Assembly: GCA_903632075.3 (NCBI GenBank)
Contig: CAHIKZ030001202.1
Span: forward strand, 843,501 to 907,500
Source: Acanthosepion pharaonis
Taxonomy: Eukaryota > Mollusca > Cephalopoda > Sepiida > Sepiidae
Direction of reading: 5' to 3'
Length of the DNA: 64,000 nt
In this document: positions 12,241-24,789 of the stretch, in pieces
Numbering within the stretch: position 1 is the stretch's first letter
Layout of the letters: each line of letters starts with the position of its first letter
The notes under the pieces: model-generated
The model's database searches: none
Seen by the model: only the letters and a program-made list of their open reading frames with translations
Told to the model about the DNA's origin: nothing
Program-made: the position numbers and the translations under genes

Positions 12241-12744
12241 TCATTAAAAATAAATAGGGTGAGATAGTTGGACTGCTTAGTAACTGTGATAAATTGACAT
12301 TTCTTGGCAGTTTTCATGACCAATATTTAAACCATATATTTTTGATTGTCCCTTCATAGGCATGCACAAAGGTCCGTCTTTCGTAGGCAACATTTAAAAA
12401 AAAAAATGTGATTATCCACAATTTGTAAAGGCTGTACACTAGCAATTACTAAAATTTATATAATTTTTATTCCTTTAAGTAAGCCAATAAATGCTAAAAG
12501 AATTATAATTTCCTTTGGATGACTTTAAAATTTGATTTTTGAATAAATTTATTACTTTGAAGTTTTCTCTAAAATTGATTGTTAGGCAAATACTGATGAA
12601 AATAATTTTTGTCATAGTAATTGAGAGTTCAATTCCAGGGCTAGGAATGATTGAGCTGTACTAAAAATAGAACATGACAAGATATCCTTAGACATGGATA
12701 TTGAATTAAATAATGGTATCGGTTCAAAATTTCCTGAAGGTTAT

Positions 12745-12840
12745 CCAGATCAACAGACAGCTGAAGAAGGCTGGATGGTAAAGCAATTGAAACATTATGG
12801 TAACAAAGATGAGGACATTAGTTTGAATATAAATCTTGTA
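12745..12840 (+). repeat. SINE tail fragment (GATGAGGAC family)
   Basis: It contains GAAGAAGGCTGGA, then a GAAACATTATGG block and AAAGATGAGGACATTAG, the same order of blocks as in the SINE tails near 50.3-51.1 kb and in the tandem array at 56.5-57.4 kb. It lies immediately upstream of a 27-bp minisatellite. Confidence 0.65.
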
Positions 12841-12920
12841 AATATCAACAAAGAAAAAAAGAAAAATCTTTTTATAATTTATGAAGATGCTTCTCTTTCC
12901 ACTTGTGTAGCATTTTTATA

Positions 12921-13220
12921 TGTAGATAATAGATGTTTTATATTTTGTGTAGATAATAGGTGTTTTATATTTTGTGTAGATAATAGATGTTTTATATTTT
13001 GTGTAGATAATAGATGTTTTATATTTTGTGTAGATAATAGGTGTTTTATATTTTGTGTAGATAATAGATGTTTTATATTTTTTATAGATAGATTGTAGAT
13101 AATAGATGTTTTATATTTTGTGTAGATAATAGATGTTTTATATTTTGTGTAGATAATAGATGTTTTATATTTTGTGTAGATAATAGATGTTTTATATTTT
13201 GTGTAGATAATAGATGTTTT
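12921..13220. repeat. 27-bp tandem repeat, about 11 copies
   Basis: The unit is GTAGATAATAGATGTTTTAT followed by ATTTTGT. Copies are nearly identical (occasional A/G change in AATAGA/AATAGG), with one irregular unit around 13078-13105. Because 27 is divisible by three, it gives a spurious repetitive open frame (VDNRCFIFC repeated); I do not regard it as a gene. Confidence 0.9.
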
Positions 13221-13496
13221 CAGACTTGCAAAAAAGAAGAGGACAATAGTTTTGAAAGGAATGAAAGTTAATCAGTGTAGAAGCAAAAGTTAAAAGTGCA
13301 TCTTTTTGTAATTTTAACCAAGTTTAGCACAAACTTTTGTTTTATGGAACCCTCAGTGAAGGAGGAACTGATTATTAATATTTTAAATTTGTTAAAAAGA
13401 ACTTTCTGCATTTTTCTTCCTAGACATTGTAGGAAAATCAGTAAAATTTTCTTCCTAGACATTTTGAGGTAAAAGGATCGGTAAAAAAAATCTTTT

Positions 13497-13967
13497 GTCC
13501 AAAATTATTATAAAATCTATATTGATCGGACATTTACTTGCGGTGGTTGACAGTGCCAAAAGGAAAACACAAATTGTTTTTGCACAAAAATCAAAACACA
13601 ATTAAGAGGCATTTGAAAGGGGACAACTCATATCAAAGTTTACTTATTAATATCATGATACTTATTATAAAACCCAGGTTGGTTGTTTGTTGTGTGTTTT
13701 GTGTGTTCGTTTATAAATGGGAATTTCAGTCAAGAATAATTTATTTTTTACATTCAGAAAGAAAATTCCATTTACAAGACAATTGTTTATAATAAAATAC
13801 TATTCAAAACTCATAACGATTGAAAACAATGTTTTTGTTTGAGTTTAAAAAAAAAAAAAAAAAAATAAAAATGCGTGTCCGTCAACCTTAAACAATAAAT
13901 TTTATTTTGATACTTGATCTATCTCTTATTGTTACATCCTCGGCAACGCCGGGGCTCTACTGATAGT
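13497..13967 (+). mobile_element. Non-autonomous Helitron, copy A
   Basis: The 5' motif TTATTATAAAACCCAGG (about 13660) and the 3' structure CTCGGCAACGCCGGGG followed by CTCTACTGATAGT match Helitron hallmarks: a GC hairpin shortly before a CTRRT-like end. Upstream of the 5' motif is a body segment (GGTGGTTGACAGTGCC) and a decayed second 5' motif near 13505, so the element carries a duplicated 5' part, as does copy B. No Rep/helicase gene is present. Confidence 0.75.
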
Positions 13968-14560
13968 CATTTTTTTTTTCTCTGAATTGTAACACCCAAA
14001 TCATAAAACAATATGAAAAAAATAACAAAAAAATACTAAATTTGTTTGTGCTAGATTTTTTTTTGTGTTGTTCGGTTGGTTCTTTTTTTTGTTGCTGGTA
14101 AGTAAGTGATGAAATAGAAGAATTTTGTCTTTATAATAGAAACAGATTGTGATAATAAAGAGAAGACCGAAACCATATTATAGGGCTTTATTCAAATATA
14201 AGTGTTACAACAGATGGTGTTGATAACTAAAGTGAAATGTTAAAGAAAGACCATTTCTTAAATATCCAGATAAGAAAAGTTTCTAATCAAGACAGTTCCA
14301 GAGAATAAAACATTCCAACTTCATGACACAAATGAAGACAGATGATGATGTAAGAAAATCAACAAAATATATGTTAATAAATAAAGCCTTGAAAGTGACT
14401 CTGGAAAATAAACTTGTAGGGAATCAGAATTTGATCAGAAAGAGTTGGAATTGGTTTTCCATTGTTTGTTTTGATGTTTATTCACATCCTTCTTAAAATA
14501 ACTGAAATATTACTAACTCAATCATCTGTGGTTGTTAATTGAATAGCGATTCTCTCCAAG
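13968..14560. other. AT-rich non-coding DNA
   Basis: No gene is recognised. A GAGAAGACCGAAACC string at about 14160 recalls the SINE tail core but lacks the flanking blocks. Confidence 0.3.
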
Positions 14561-14564
14561 CTTG

Positions 14565-14770
14565 TATGGGTAGGGTAACGGTTAACGGCTTGAAAAGGGA
14601 AATTGGTTAGTTGATGGTGTTATGTTTGCTTTTGCACAAATACTCTTGGGAAAGGCATGAATCCATCTCTTCTTCACTCAGTAATGGATTGAATAGCAAA
14701 GTAGACTGAGCTCTTTAACTTTGGTTGTCAAAGATAGGGTGACTTGAGAAAAAACATTCGTCTCTCAGCA
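14565..14770 (+). mobile_element. tRNA-derived SINE, decayed
   Basis: It shares the body order of the other SINEs: GGTTAACGGCTTGA head trace, a TACTCTTGGGAAAGGCATGA block, then AGACTGAGCTCTTTAACTTT. The B box is poorly preserved. Confidence 0.5.
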
Positions 14771-15380
14771 GTCTGATGGGAATGTGTTGGCCTGTAAAAC
14801 TGCACAATAATTGAAATGCTTAAATCATGTGAGTTGTGCAATCTGCTGAAGGTGGAGACAGCATTTGTCTTATTTTTATTTGTTGAATTGATTTCATTGT
14901 AATATTTGAAACCAAGCTAAATAAAGTTAGATGCATGTGGTTTAGAAAATGGGACAATATGATGTGTAAAAGAGTATATGGACATGAAAGGTATCTTTTA
15001 TAAAACAATGCACTCAATACATCGTAACGAATCTGATTGTGATTTTGACTTAATTCAGTTTTAATTGAAGAGGTAAGTAATTTATGAAGCCAAACCTGTA
15101 TAGAAAGTGCACTAATTTCTGAGTCTTCTACAATAAATTTCTGTCCATCATCATACAGCCTATTTCCTTTCTTAACAAAACCACTACAAATACAATGTGG
15201 GATATTTCAAAGATAACAGGAGCAATAAAAACTGAAGCAGTAGGAAGCTGAACGAAGTTGGCTAGATTGTGCATCTCTTGAAATTTTTCCCCGGTTGTGT
15301 GTGTTTGCATGTGCTTGGCAGTGAGTGGAATGAACAAAACCCAAGGCTCAAAATAACTGTTCAACAGCTTTTATTTCTGG
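14771..15380. other. Unclassified non-coding DNA
   Basis: No gene is recognised; open frames of 65-78 codons on the minus strand have no recognisable motif. Confidence 0.3.
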
Positions 15381-15910
15381 TTGAAAGAGAGTACAAAATA
15401 GTATTTTATTGGGGAAAAAATGGGGTTTTCCAGTTAATAAAGTTCTAGAGTAGTTGTTTTGTTGAGAAAGATTTCTCTGCTAGTTCCTATGGGAGTAACA
15501 TGAAATCTGAGTGTAAACCTATTAGGACTGGTATGAGTCTTCTGCAGCAAGAGTTTTGAATAGTTTTTCATTTGGAGGGGAGATTTCTCTGCCTGTTTCC
15601 ATGGGAGGAACAAGAAATCTGAAGTCAATCTCCCAGGACAGGCTTTGTCTTTTGCAGCAAGGGTTAAATAGCCCTTCAAGCTAGGCTTGAAGGTTGTGGC
15701 TGCTGTAAAGGAAAAATGGAAAAGAGTGAGCCTTGAAGGTAGAGGCCAATGACATAGAAAAGTGGAAAGAGGGTGAATAGAACTTGGTCAACATTTTTAT
15801 GGGTTCTGGGACTTCTGGTTGTTCCCTGCTGATTATTTCCATTGCTGCTGCATCAAGCAAAGTAAGGAAGCCTATGCATGCCACAATAGCCAACAAGCGA
15901 GATGGTTTTT
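15381..15910. repeat. Repeat-bearing block with an internal 90-bp duplication
   Basis: Two direct copies (about 15465-15556 and 15578-15668) share GATTTCTCTGC, a CCATGGGAG/CCTATGGGAG block, AAATCTGA and a CTGCAGCAAG / TTGCAGCAAG end. The block is GC-richer than its surroundings and may be part of a retroelement end. The minus frame 15679-15434 spans both copies; I do not recognise it as a protein. Confidence 0.5.
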
Positions 15911-16029
15911 ATACTCGACACTTTGGATGCCAGAAATTTAAAGTTAAGCGTCCCTGATATTTTGTTTGCTTCTCCTACATATTTATGATTACATTGGTAA
16001 AAACCATTAACTAGTCTGAAGAAATTCTT

Positions 16030-17325
16030 TCAAAGGACAACTGCAAGGACCATAGCCTTACATATTTCAAAGGCCTTTGACAAGGTTTGGCACAAAGGTT
16101 TGCTACACAAGCTCTACCAGCTATGAAATCACTGGAAGTGTTTTCTCAATTATAAAATCCTTCCCAACAGGTAGATCCCTGAAGGTAGTTATTAATGGCC
16201 AGTCCTCTGAGGCTCTGGTGGTCAATGCAGGTGTATCCCAGGGGTCACTTCTCATTTCAACCCTCTTTCTGATTTACATGAATCATATGCCTAAGCATAT
16301 GCTCAGATCATTTGTAAACATTCATGCTGATGATACGATGATATATATATGTGCACTTCCAAAACTATTGGTGATCAAAGATTGGCAACCAACCTCTCTT
16401 CCAATCTAACACAAACTTCCCAGTGAGGAAAAAAATAGCTGGTTGCATTTAATGCCTCAAAAGCAAAACTAATTACATTCCATCACTGCTGATCAGACCA
16501 TGAACTATTGCCAGTCATGATGAATGGATGTCCCCTTGAGAAGGCCTCAAACTCGGCACCTGATCTCAAGTGGAACTCTTACATATGACCTATTACTAAA
16601 GATGCAGGTAAAATGATTGGTACCCTGTACTGCTCCAGTGAGTACCTGACTCCTCATGTTATCCTCTACCTTTACAAGAGCCAGATCAGGCTGAAAATGG
16701 AGTACTGTTACCAGTCTTGATAGAGTTCAAACGCGCATCTGAGTCCTTGTTGGAGAAGAATTATTTTTCACCCTCCAACCTCTCTCTCACAGGTGGGGTG
16801 TGGCCAGTCTCTCTCACTGCTCTATTGTTACTTACATGGAAAGTGATCGGACAAATTGCATTCTCTGGTTCAGCCAGTTCTAACCTTCATGATCAGGACC
16901 TGCCGTGCCACCCACATTGTAGTAAACCCACCCTCATTCCCTCTGTATTCTATTGATGAGAAGTTCCACTCAAATAGCTTCTTCATGCAAACCACTGCTT
17001 GTGGAACAGACTCCCATGAGGATGTTTACCTAATCATTACAATCTTAACCTGCTCAAGTCTAGAGTCAACTGTTATCTTCACCACTTATCCATATAAACT
17101 ACCCATTGATGTAACTCTCTATGTTGAGTGGCCCTTGGACCCTGTACAGGACAAACCTTACTGTAAAAAAAAAAACAAAAACGTGTCACATGGGATCTTT
17201 TCCATTTTGTCATTCAATTATGCACCAAAAGACTTTATATTGACAATTCCTGACCAGTCTTGGCAGAAAATTGTAAACTTGTTTCACCCTACAACACACA
17301 TTTATCTGTATTGAGCATACAATCT
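16030..17325 (+). mobile_element. LINE 3' portion with reverse transcriptase segment (jockey/CR1-like)
   Basis: The open part (16077-16409) encodes the heart of a non-LTR reverse transcriptase. In order there are a SKAFDKVWH-like start in a neighbouring frame, IIKSFPTGRSLKVVINGQSS, VVNAGVSQGSLL (the 'G-PQGS' motif), TLFLIYMNHMP and HADDTMIY (the catalytic 'YADD' box with Y changed to H). Downstream broken frames continue to the terminal block, ending near 17300. Stops and frameshifts show it is inactive. It is the longest LINE segment in the window. Confidence 0.8.
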
Positions 17326-19384
17326 CCCTTCTTGTTTTATCTTAAATTTATAGCTGAACTTTTAATTTTCAAACAATAGAGATACAAATGTAGGTTGCAC
17401 CAGGTCATAGGTCATATTTAGTAAAAAAAAAAATATTGGTTTTTGAAGACATCTTTTTTTTTTTTTTTTTTTTTAAAAGATCTCCAATAAATTTCATACT
17501 TATTGGTAAATTGTTGTCTTAGATTTCCAGTATTCTTCTGTAAAAAAAAAAAAAAAAAAAGAGAGAGAAGAAGAAAAGGGAAGTTTTATTCACATGACTA
17601 ACTTTAGTGATTTCTCTATTTGCCAAAGCACTTGAATCCAGTTGTAATTCTTTGTATATCACAAATTTCTGTTTTTTCTTTTGGAGTTCATGTACTTAAA
17701 TTCTTTTTGATGCAAACAGCTACAGAAAAATAAATTGATTCTGTAGACAGGGTCCTAGGTATACGACTCCCGCAAAGCTCTTCTATCATGACATGCTAAT
17801 TTAAGTCTAGACATTCTTTTCTTAACATTCAGAGAATCAGTTTGTACGTGTTCATATATGATTGAGGTGAGGGACACATTTTGATAAAAGGTTAAAAAAA
17901 AAAAAAATGAACTTTCATCAAGTATTGTAGATAAAAATAAAAAACAAAAAAGATATTCACTGAGATAAAAATATACAAAACTGTTGCAACATTTTTCAGA
18001 TCACTAGTCTTCTTGTTACTGAGTTGAAGGCTATGTGAGAAAATGGGTTTGTCATTTATTTTGCATCTCTTACCAGGGATTGTATTTATTCTTAGTGGTT
18101 TATGAGACCAGCATGTGAATAACTGCACTGCTATGTTTTTAATCACAAATCTTATTCAAAAAACTAAATAATGAATCTATGTTTCTTAATTGTTTGGGGT
18201 ATTTAATATTAATGTATAAAAAAATGAATAAAAACAAAAAAATTTAACATCTAATTTTTACTGACTCTTTGTGCATACATGTGATCTCTCAAAGGTTAAT
18301 GGCAGAAGTCCACACAACATTTTGTGCTGTCCAAAATCCCCCAATTTTTTTATTAGTACCTCCTAAATTAACCAAAGTCTGAAAGAGATGGGGGCCAGTG
18401 GAAAAGTGTTAAAAAATGTCCTTTAGAGGTACAGAATTTAAAAGTAGCTTGTGACTAGGTAACTTTGAAAATTATTTCTTTAATGCAGCCATTCTAAAGT
18501 GCCTTGTTTTTTTTTTTTCCTCCTTCTCATGGCCTATGCCCCCCCGGCCTCCTTGCTAATCATGAATGTTATGCAAATATAGGAAGTGGGGGTGGGTGGG
18601 AATAAATGCAGATTTATTATTGAACAACATGAAAAATTCCAATATACTGGACAAAACTTTCTAAGAGTTTATGAAATGAAACTTTTTTTTTTTACAGTTG
18701 AGCTTTGATACTGTCCTGTACTATGTTATTTTTTTTTTTCTTTTAATTTTTGAAAATAATAAAATTATTGTATATGTGGGCAAAATAGTAAATCTAGCTA
18801 GCCCCATCTGTGCTGTCGTTAATTTTTAACTTGCAATTTCCTTTGTTCAATTACCTTGGCTGCATCAGTAAACCTGCGGTTGGTGGTAAAATACAATAAA
18901 TAACAGAATTCACTGATTATTGCTGTTTCTTGTATTTTATGACTAGTGCACTCCAAGCACTCTCATGCTATTGTCAAAATTGCTTCAATAGTTTTTTTTT
19001 TTTTTTAACTTTCATTGCTGTATAACAAAGGAATTGTTTCCAAAATTATTTTTTTTAAATTCATATTAACTCATTCGATACAAATTGCATTGATAACCAT
19101 CCCCAAAGATAAGAAATTAACTTTTTGGAAACAGAAACATAACTCTATATTTTAAGTAATGTCAAAATGAATTTTTTTTTCCAAATGAAAAAAAAAAAGT
19201 TACAGTTTTTAAAAATTTACCAAAAATTAGAGCATTATCCAAATTAAATAAATTTATCAATACTTATTAATGAATGAATTGGTTACTGAACAGGTCATTC
19301 TAATAAAATGAACTGTTACAGTATTTTGTAAACATTTTTTTTTGTGTTATTTTTGATACATTATGAATAGTGTTTTTAGTTTTC
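17326..19384. other. AT-rich DNA with poly-T/poly-A tracts
   Basis: No gene is recognised. Homopolymer runs occur at about 17455-17474, 17542-17559, 17895-17907, 18988-19001 and elsewhere. A C-rich run (CCCCCCGGCC) at about 18540 is the only compositional exception. Confidence 0.4.
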
Positions 19385-19640
19385 TGTCTATATTTCTGAG
19401 ATCTGGCATTGTAACTATTTACATTGTTTGGACTGCTGTACTCATCTTTATTGCCATATTCACAACATTTCGGCTGTTATACACTCTGGTTTTCTTCAGA
19501 ACCCTTTATTCTGTTCTAATTCCATGTGCCACATGCTAATTCCCCCTAAGTAACTAAACTCTCCAAGTTTTGTTTCCTCTGCTGTGGCCAGGTATTGAAC
19601 TCATAACTCTTTGGGTCAAGTCACTTTTTGGATCACTCAA
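19385..19640 (-). mobile_element. Composite tRNA-headed SINE, reverse orientation
   Basis: Read on the minus strand, it starts with a tRNA-like head (a GTGGTTGAGTGATCC A-box region, then GAGTTCAATACC as B box, about 19585-19635), then a body ending in a GGTTCTGAAGAAAACCAGAG block. The tail core GCCGAAATGTTGTGA and AAAGATGAG follow, ending in a GTAAATAGTT stretch at about 19385-19430. It is the same architecture as the copy at 50245-50540. Confidence 0.7.
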
Positions 19641-22380
19641 CCACACTGGGCCACCTGTCCTTATATTTTTTTTTTTTTTTAGTTTTGTTAAGAAAAATCC
19701 CTGAAGATATTTTAGTAATAAAATTTTGCCATATCAAATCAAAATTTAACCTGAAGTTTTACAAAATTCACTACCCCCCAAAAATAATTTTTCTTGAGAG
19801 TTGGTGCGCTTGCATTTTGGTTCCGGTTTGACAGGGGGGGGGAGTCTACAATGGATATTTATTTTGGGAAAATTTACTTGTAATTTTTTCAATGTGAATT
19901 TGACATTCTTCTGATTGCTGATGACAATAGAGATCTTATTCATTAAATAAAGTGTTTGAAGAATGGAAAATGTAAAGTTTGATGCAATTTTCACATAAAA
20001 CATATTTTTTGAAGGATTTTAGTTATTTTCACAACAGTTAGATTGTTTTTTTTTTTGTTTTTTGTATGGAAGATTAAATAGGAAAAAAATTATGACTCCC
20101 CTCCCTCTCAGGAGATTAATAATCAATATTGAGTTTTAGCATTCCCCTCCTCTACCTTTTTTTTTTTTTCTTTCTTTAAGAACTTTCTTTAGTTTTAAAT
20201 TTTAATATCAGAATGATTATAAACACCTCACTGGGTTCAATTAAAAACAGGTAAAAATTCTGAAAGAGAAAGGAAATTGTTTATTCAATTGTACTAAAAT
20301 AGTTTCATAAGCGTATAATAAAAAAATATATTCATGAACTATATATAAGGTTAAAGATAATTTATTTTAAACTTAATTTCTTCATTATTGCTCTGCTGAT
20401 GTTCCATATTTCTTTAATTTTTTTTTTTAAGAATGGAAGTAACAAACTGTTGTTGTCCTATGATATCACACTTATCACGCGTAAATAAACGTTATTTTCA
20501 ATACTTTTTAAGCAAAAAATAAGCATTACTTTTTGACAAAATCCAGTTAATTAATCATTAAATCTATTAATTTACTTTGAAACACATCTCTAGGATAAAT
20601 ATTGGATTTTTTAAGAAATTTTTTAAATTTATTATTTACGTTTTTCGTTTTATTGGTGGTTCGATGATGATTGATTAGTGAACAAAGAACATGAAGGTTT
20701 CAAAAATTTCTAAAAACTCTATTTATATATGTACGTGCATTTATTTTTCTTTTCACACAGATTAGCTTTTGGGGTATTGTATATTTCAAATAAAAGCAAA
20801 ATTTTACTAAGACATTTTAAATGCGTTCTCTTTCTCTTTTATTTTAGCTAAAATTTTGGTGGTACAACTCTTGGGATAATTTTTTCTTTTTTTTGACTTT
20901 TTCGATAAAAGTGGATATGATTTTTATGCTGACTGATTTTTACTTAAATTATTTGTTTATCATAGTTTAATATCAGTCACTATTCAAATAAAAAATTCAC
21001 GTTAAATGTCGGCGAGTTAGTCCCTCCCCTCCTCCACAAAAAAAAAATAATAAAGATTAAAAAGAAATATTGTCAAGTTTAAATTAAAAAAAATAAAATT
21101 TTATTTTAAAGAAACTTCGGTCCTTATCTCATACATGTCGGCATTTTGATGAAAAGGACTTCTAATTCATCAATTGGGCATCTTACTAAATATATAAATT
21201 GTGTGCCCTTGAAAATTGTAACTACTAGTCATAAACCATTGTGTATTCCCTAAAAAATTAGTCATTTCGTAAGAAGCCTCCCATTTTTCGCACACTATTG
21301 AATTACATTTCAAGGGACGTCACTCTAATGTAACCCTGAGCCGTTGCCCTTTTAAATTTAGAAATAAGCATTTAATTTTTTATTTCTTTGTTTTTTGTGG
21401 AATCACAGAGATTTTAAATCTCTTTTACTTATTGTTTTACCATTTATACCAGGTAACATTGCCTTGTGTATCTTTTGTCTCCGTAATAAACCCACGAAGA
21501 TCTCCCCTTCCACATTTTTTTAAAGCCCAACAAAAATGATTGGTTGAATTTTGCTTTTACTACTTTTTACATAGTTTGTATTGATAAAGTTTTTGTTTTG
21601 GGTTTATTCAAAACGGTGATTTGAGTTGCTAAAAAAAAAGCCTAAAAAAAAGGCTTCCTTTTCCCTTGAAAATAAAAATAGAATCCCCCCCCCCAAAGAA
21701 AGCAAACAAATATTCAATAATTTTGCTTTTATTATTTTTTCCGATCTAAAAATTATTTTGACGATAGAAAAAAGGGGGATTATTAAAAATCCATCGTCAT
21801 TGTGAAAGTAATTTTTTTTTCATTTGAAGGTCATAGGACAATTTTTTTTTTTTTTTTGGTTAATAGCAGAGAAAACACACACACACAATTAGGGACAATG
21901 GACTTGCAAAATTTTCTGGTAGTAAGTAAAACCTATTTCATCACAAATAATAGAACATTCTCCATTTGGTATAGTTTTTTTTTTTGTTTGTTTTATTTTA
22001 AATATTTTACGTCGTCTTAAAAAATGTTTTAAATCGTACTTCCAATATGAGCCTATAAAAAAAATAGATAAGATTTTGTAGGTTCTTTGCAAAGAAGCAA
22101 ATGTCAAAACAACAACGAAAAAAAAAAAAAACAAAAAAACGTGACTTCATTCTCGAGTGAGGAACAAGGAGATATTTATGACACATTTGTATGCAAGTCC
22201 GATTTTTCTCTTGGTCCCTCTTACCTCGAACCAATACCCCACCCCATGTTAAAAAGAAAGAAAATCTAGTTAGTACTGATTACAAAAAGTAAGTCGTGAT
22301 AGAACAAATAACGTTTAACTTTATTATTTTTAAAAACGTTATTCAAATATTGAACATAGTAGTAATTAAATTCTCAAAAT
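19641..22380. other. AT-rich low-complexity DNA
   Basis: No gene or mobile element is recognised. Poly-T and poly-A runs are dense (19666-19680, 20046-20059, 21843-21857 and others), plus short C/G homopolymers (19835-19842, 21684-21692). Confidence 0.4.
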
Positions 22381-22600
22381 AGTCCCCTACTTAATATAGG
22401 GAGGAGCAGGTGAGTGGGGGGACGAGGGCCTACGTGACCCTAACTCTTATGAAAGCCGGGTTACTTCATCATCAACATCGTCGTCGTAGAGAGAGTGTCT
22501 TTCCCTCCCGTCCTTTCTTCATGTGCGATGCGTTCGCTTTCCATTGGTAGAGAAACAGGGGAAAAGGCGTGTGACTTGTTCGGATGTATATATAGATCAC
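22381..22600 (+). promoter_or_regulatory. Candidate RNA polymerase II core promoter
   Basis: This is the most GC- and CpG-rich patch for several kilobases. It carries TACGTGACC at about 22431 (an ACGTG core), an inverted CCAAT box (CCATTGGT, about 22541-22548) and a TATA box (TATATATAG, 22587-22595), spaced as in classical promoters. A pyrimidine tract starts about 25-30 bp downstream of the TATA box, where a start site would fall. Orientation is plus. This is inference from sequence only; the gene it would drive is unknown. Confidence 0.5.
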
Positions 22601-22619
22601 TAACTTTCTCTCTCTCTCT

Positions 22620-22919
22620 CTCCCCCGCTCGCCGTCCGGGTCTGTCTGGGCTTCTCTTTCCTCCACCCTCATTTGAAACATACACACAGACAAGCACATG
22701 ACAGTCTCTTGTTGTTGTTGTTGTTGTTGTTGTTTAGGGGCTACTAAGACAACTGCTGTGTAGAGAACCAACACTAGAAAAAGAGAGTTTGCTGGTAAAG
22801 AAATCGACACATTGTTAAAAATTGAAAGACAAGAAAATAATTGTTGTTTAATACTTAATTGAATTTTACAGCAAAATCACCACGCAACGAACAGTTTATT
22901 AAATTATTGTTTATATCTG
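22620..22919 (+). other. Candidate non-coding first exon (5' UTR) with donor site
   Basis: It begins in the CT-rich tract after the TATA box and ends at a good donor, CTG|GTAAGC (GT at 22920-22921). The only plus-strand ATG noticed (22698) opens a short frame with a Cys run from a (TTG)n repeat and stops after about 20 codons, so it would be an upstream ORF, not a protein start. The next exon was not identified; it could be any exon to the right, including the Kintoun exon at 44246, although that exon begins inside a coding frame. Confidence 0.4.
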
Positions 22920-22925
22920 GTAAGC

Positions 22926-24756
22926 AATATTTATTTTATTTACTTTTAAATTATTTTTAGGGAATATTAGAATAAAAAAAATGCAGTAATTTATTTGCAC
23001 AAATGATCTTTCCTATATTTAAAAAGTGCATGTTAAACTTTATTTATATCTGTTTCGATGTTAAAAGAAAGAAAACCCGACCTCATTCCTTTTTCTAAGG
23101 CTTGTAAATAAAAAGTTGGGAAGGTCGACAATCCGAATTTGTAAATTTTAGGGTCGTTTTGTTACTGTTTAGAAAAGAGTATCATTTCCCTCCTGTATTT
23201 TCTGCCCCTTTTTTGTGTTAAATTTTAATCTCACTCGAAGGAAATCCTCATTTGAATGTTAATTTATTTTTCGGTTACAATGGTGTTTACAAACATTGAA
23301 ACATGTAAACAAAAATGTGGAATGAATTAGCATTTCAACATTACGCAGCCGACTGAGGTCCTCTCTTCGTCAGTTCGCCTCCTTTCTAAATTTGGCAAAT
23401 TAATAATAATTAAAAAAAAAAAAAAACATACAAAAGGACAGGCTTGTTTGCTGAATAAACAAATCTGATTTGTGTTGTTTATTTGGGTTAAGAGTCGAAG
23501 GACCTCTTTAGACTCCATTTGTTTTCTCGATTAAAAAAAAATGTTGTGTCGAAATTTTCCAGTATTTAAAAGGCGACAAAAGGAAAATCTTGCTTGATTT
23601 ATTTCATACGTTCGCTATCATTGTCGATGTGAAAGTGATAAAAATGTTTCTTTTTCTATCTTGTACAAGTTGCGTGCGTGGATAAATTTGAATAAATGCA
23701 TTTTTAAAAAAAAAAATTAATGCGTAGTAAAAATAAATAAAGCACTTTACTTTTTTCTTCTTTTTTTTTTTCTTGAGAAAATAATGCAGATTTTTTTATT
23801 TTCACTTGTTAAAAATGTTAGAATTTTAATTTATTTCCTAGTTTTTATTTCATTTTCTTTAAAAAAAAAAAAGTTTCATGTGATTTCCAGTTAGAGATGT
23901 TTATTATTCTGAATAACTCCTTCAGTATTCACTCTCTCCCAACAACGTCGACTCTATAGTATCAACCTTTAGTTTTTAGTACTTATTTTTATTATAATTT
24001 AACATTTTACAAAAATTAATTAATTTCTACTTGCAATACAAGTGGTGAGAGATAATGCCGATTAATTAAACTAAACAAAAAAACTTTGCTGATTTTACAA
24101 GTATGACTTTTTTTTTTTTTTTGGTCAAAGAATCGATTTTTATGTTCAGAACATTGTCACCAACCTTGGGCCTGATGGCCAGCTTTCTTCTGTTGAATCA
24201 TCCACGTTGGCTGGATATCGTAGATTTTACTTTTATATAAAAAAATTGCTTTCCAAGGAAGGTTTATTTACTTAAGAAGACTTCCTTTAAAATATTTTCA
24301 GTTTAATTTGGGCTTAAACAAGTCTTTCATTTTTTGTTTTTCATTTATTTTTTTTTGTGTGTATGTGCGGTGAAACCTTTTTTTATTTTAATTGCTTTGC
24401 TTACTACTAAGCCAAAGAAGGTGTTTTTTTGCTTTGATCTTTGTAATGAGTCATTTGCATTTTATGATCATTTAAAACTTAAAACGCACAAAAAAAAATC
24501 CAATCTCGTGTTTTGTGTTTCGATCTCTTTTTTAGTTTGAAAAAATTTCTGTTGGTGTACTTTTTATTGTTTTAAGTCTTGTTTGGAATTGGATTCTTCA
24601 TCCCCCCCCCACACGACGAAATAAAACAAAAAATCTTTCTTCTTCTCTAAATGACCGCAACCACACAATGTGACGGGCGAATAATATCTATTATTTAAAT
24701 TTTGTTGCTTTAAACATGTATGTGTTTTTAACCATAAATATTTAATTAACGCTTCA

Positions 24757-24789
<33 letters not shown>

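Noticed and set aside
12694..13098. 134-codon open frame with VDNRCFIFC repeats
   Set aside because: It is generated by a 27-bp minisatellite (a multiple of three) joined to a SINE tail scrap; no independent coding evidence.
22472..22810. Minus-strand 112-codon frame starting with a signal-peptide-like leader and a Gln run
   Set aside because: The Gln run is the (TTG)n repeat and the tail is CT-repeat sequence; the opposite strand carries a better promoter/leader arrangement. Not excluded entirely.
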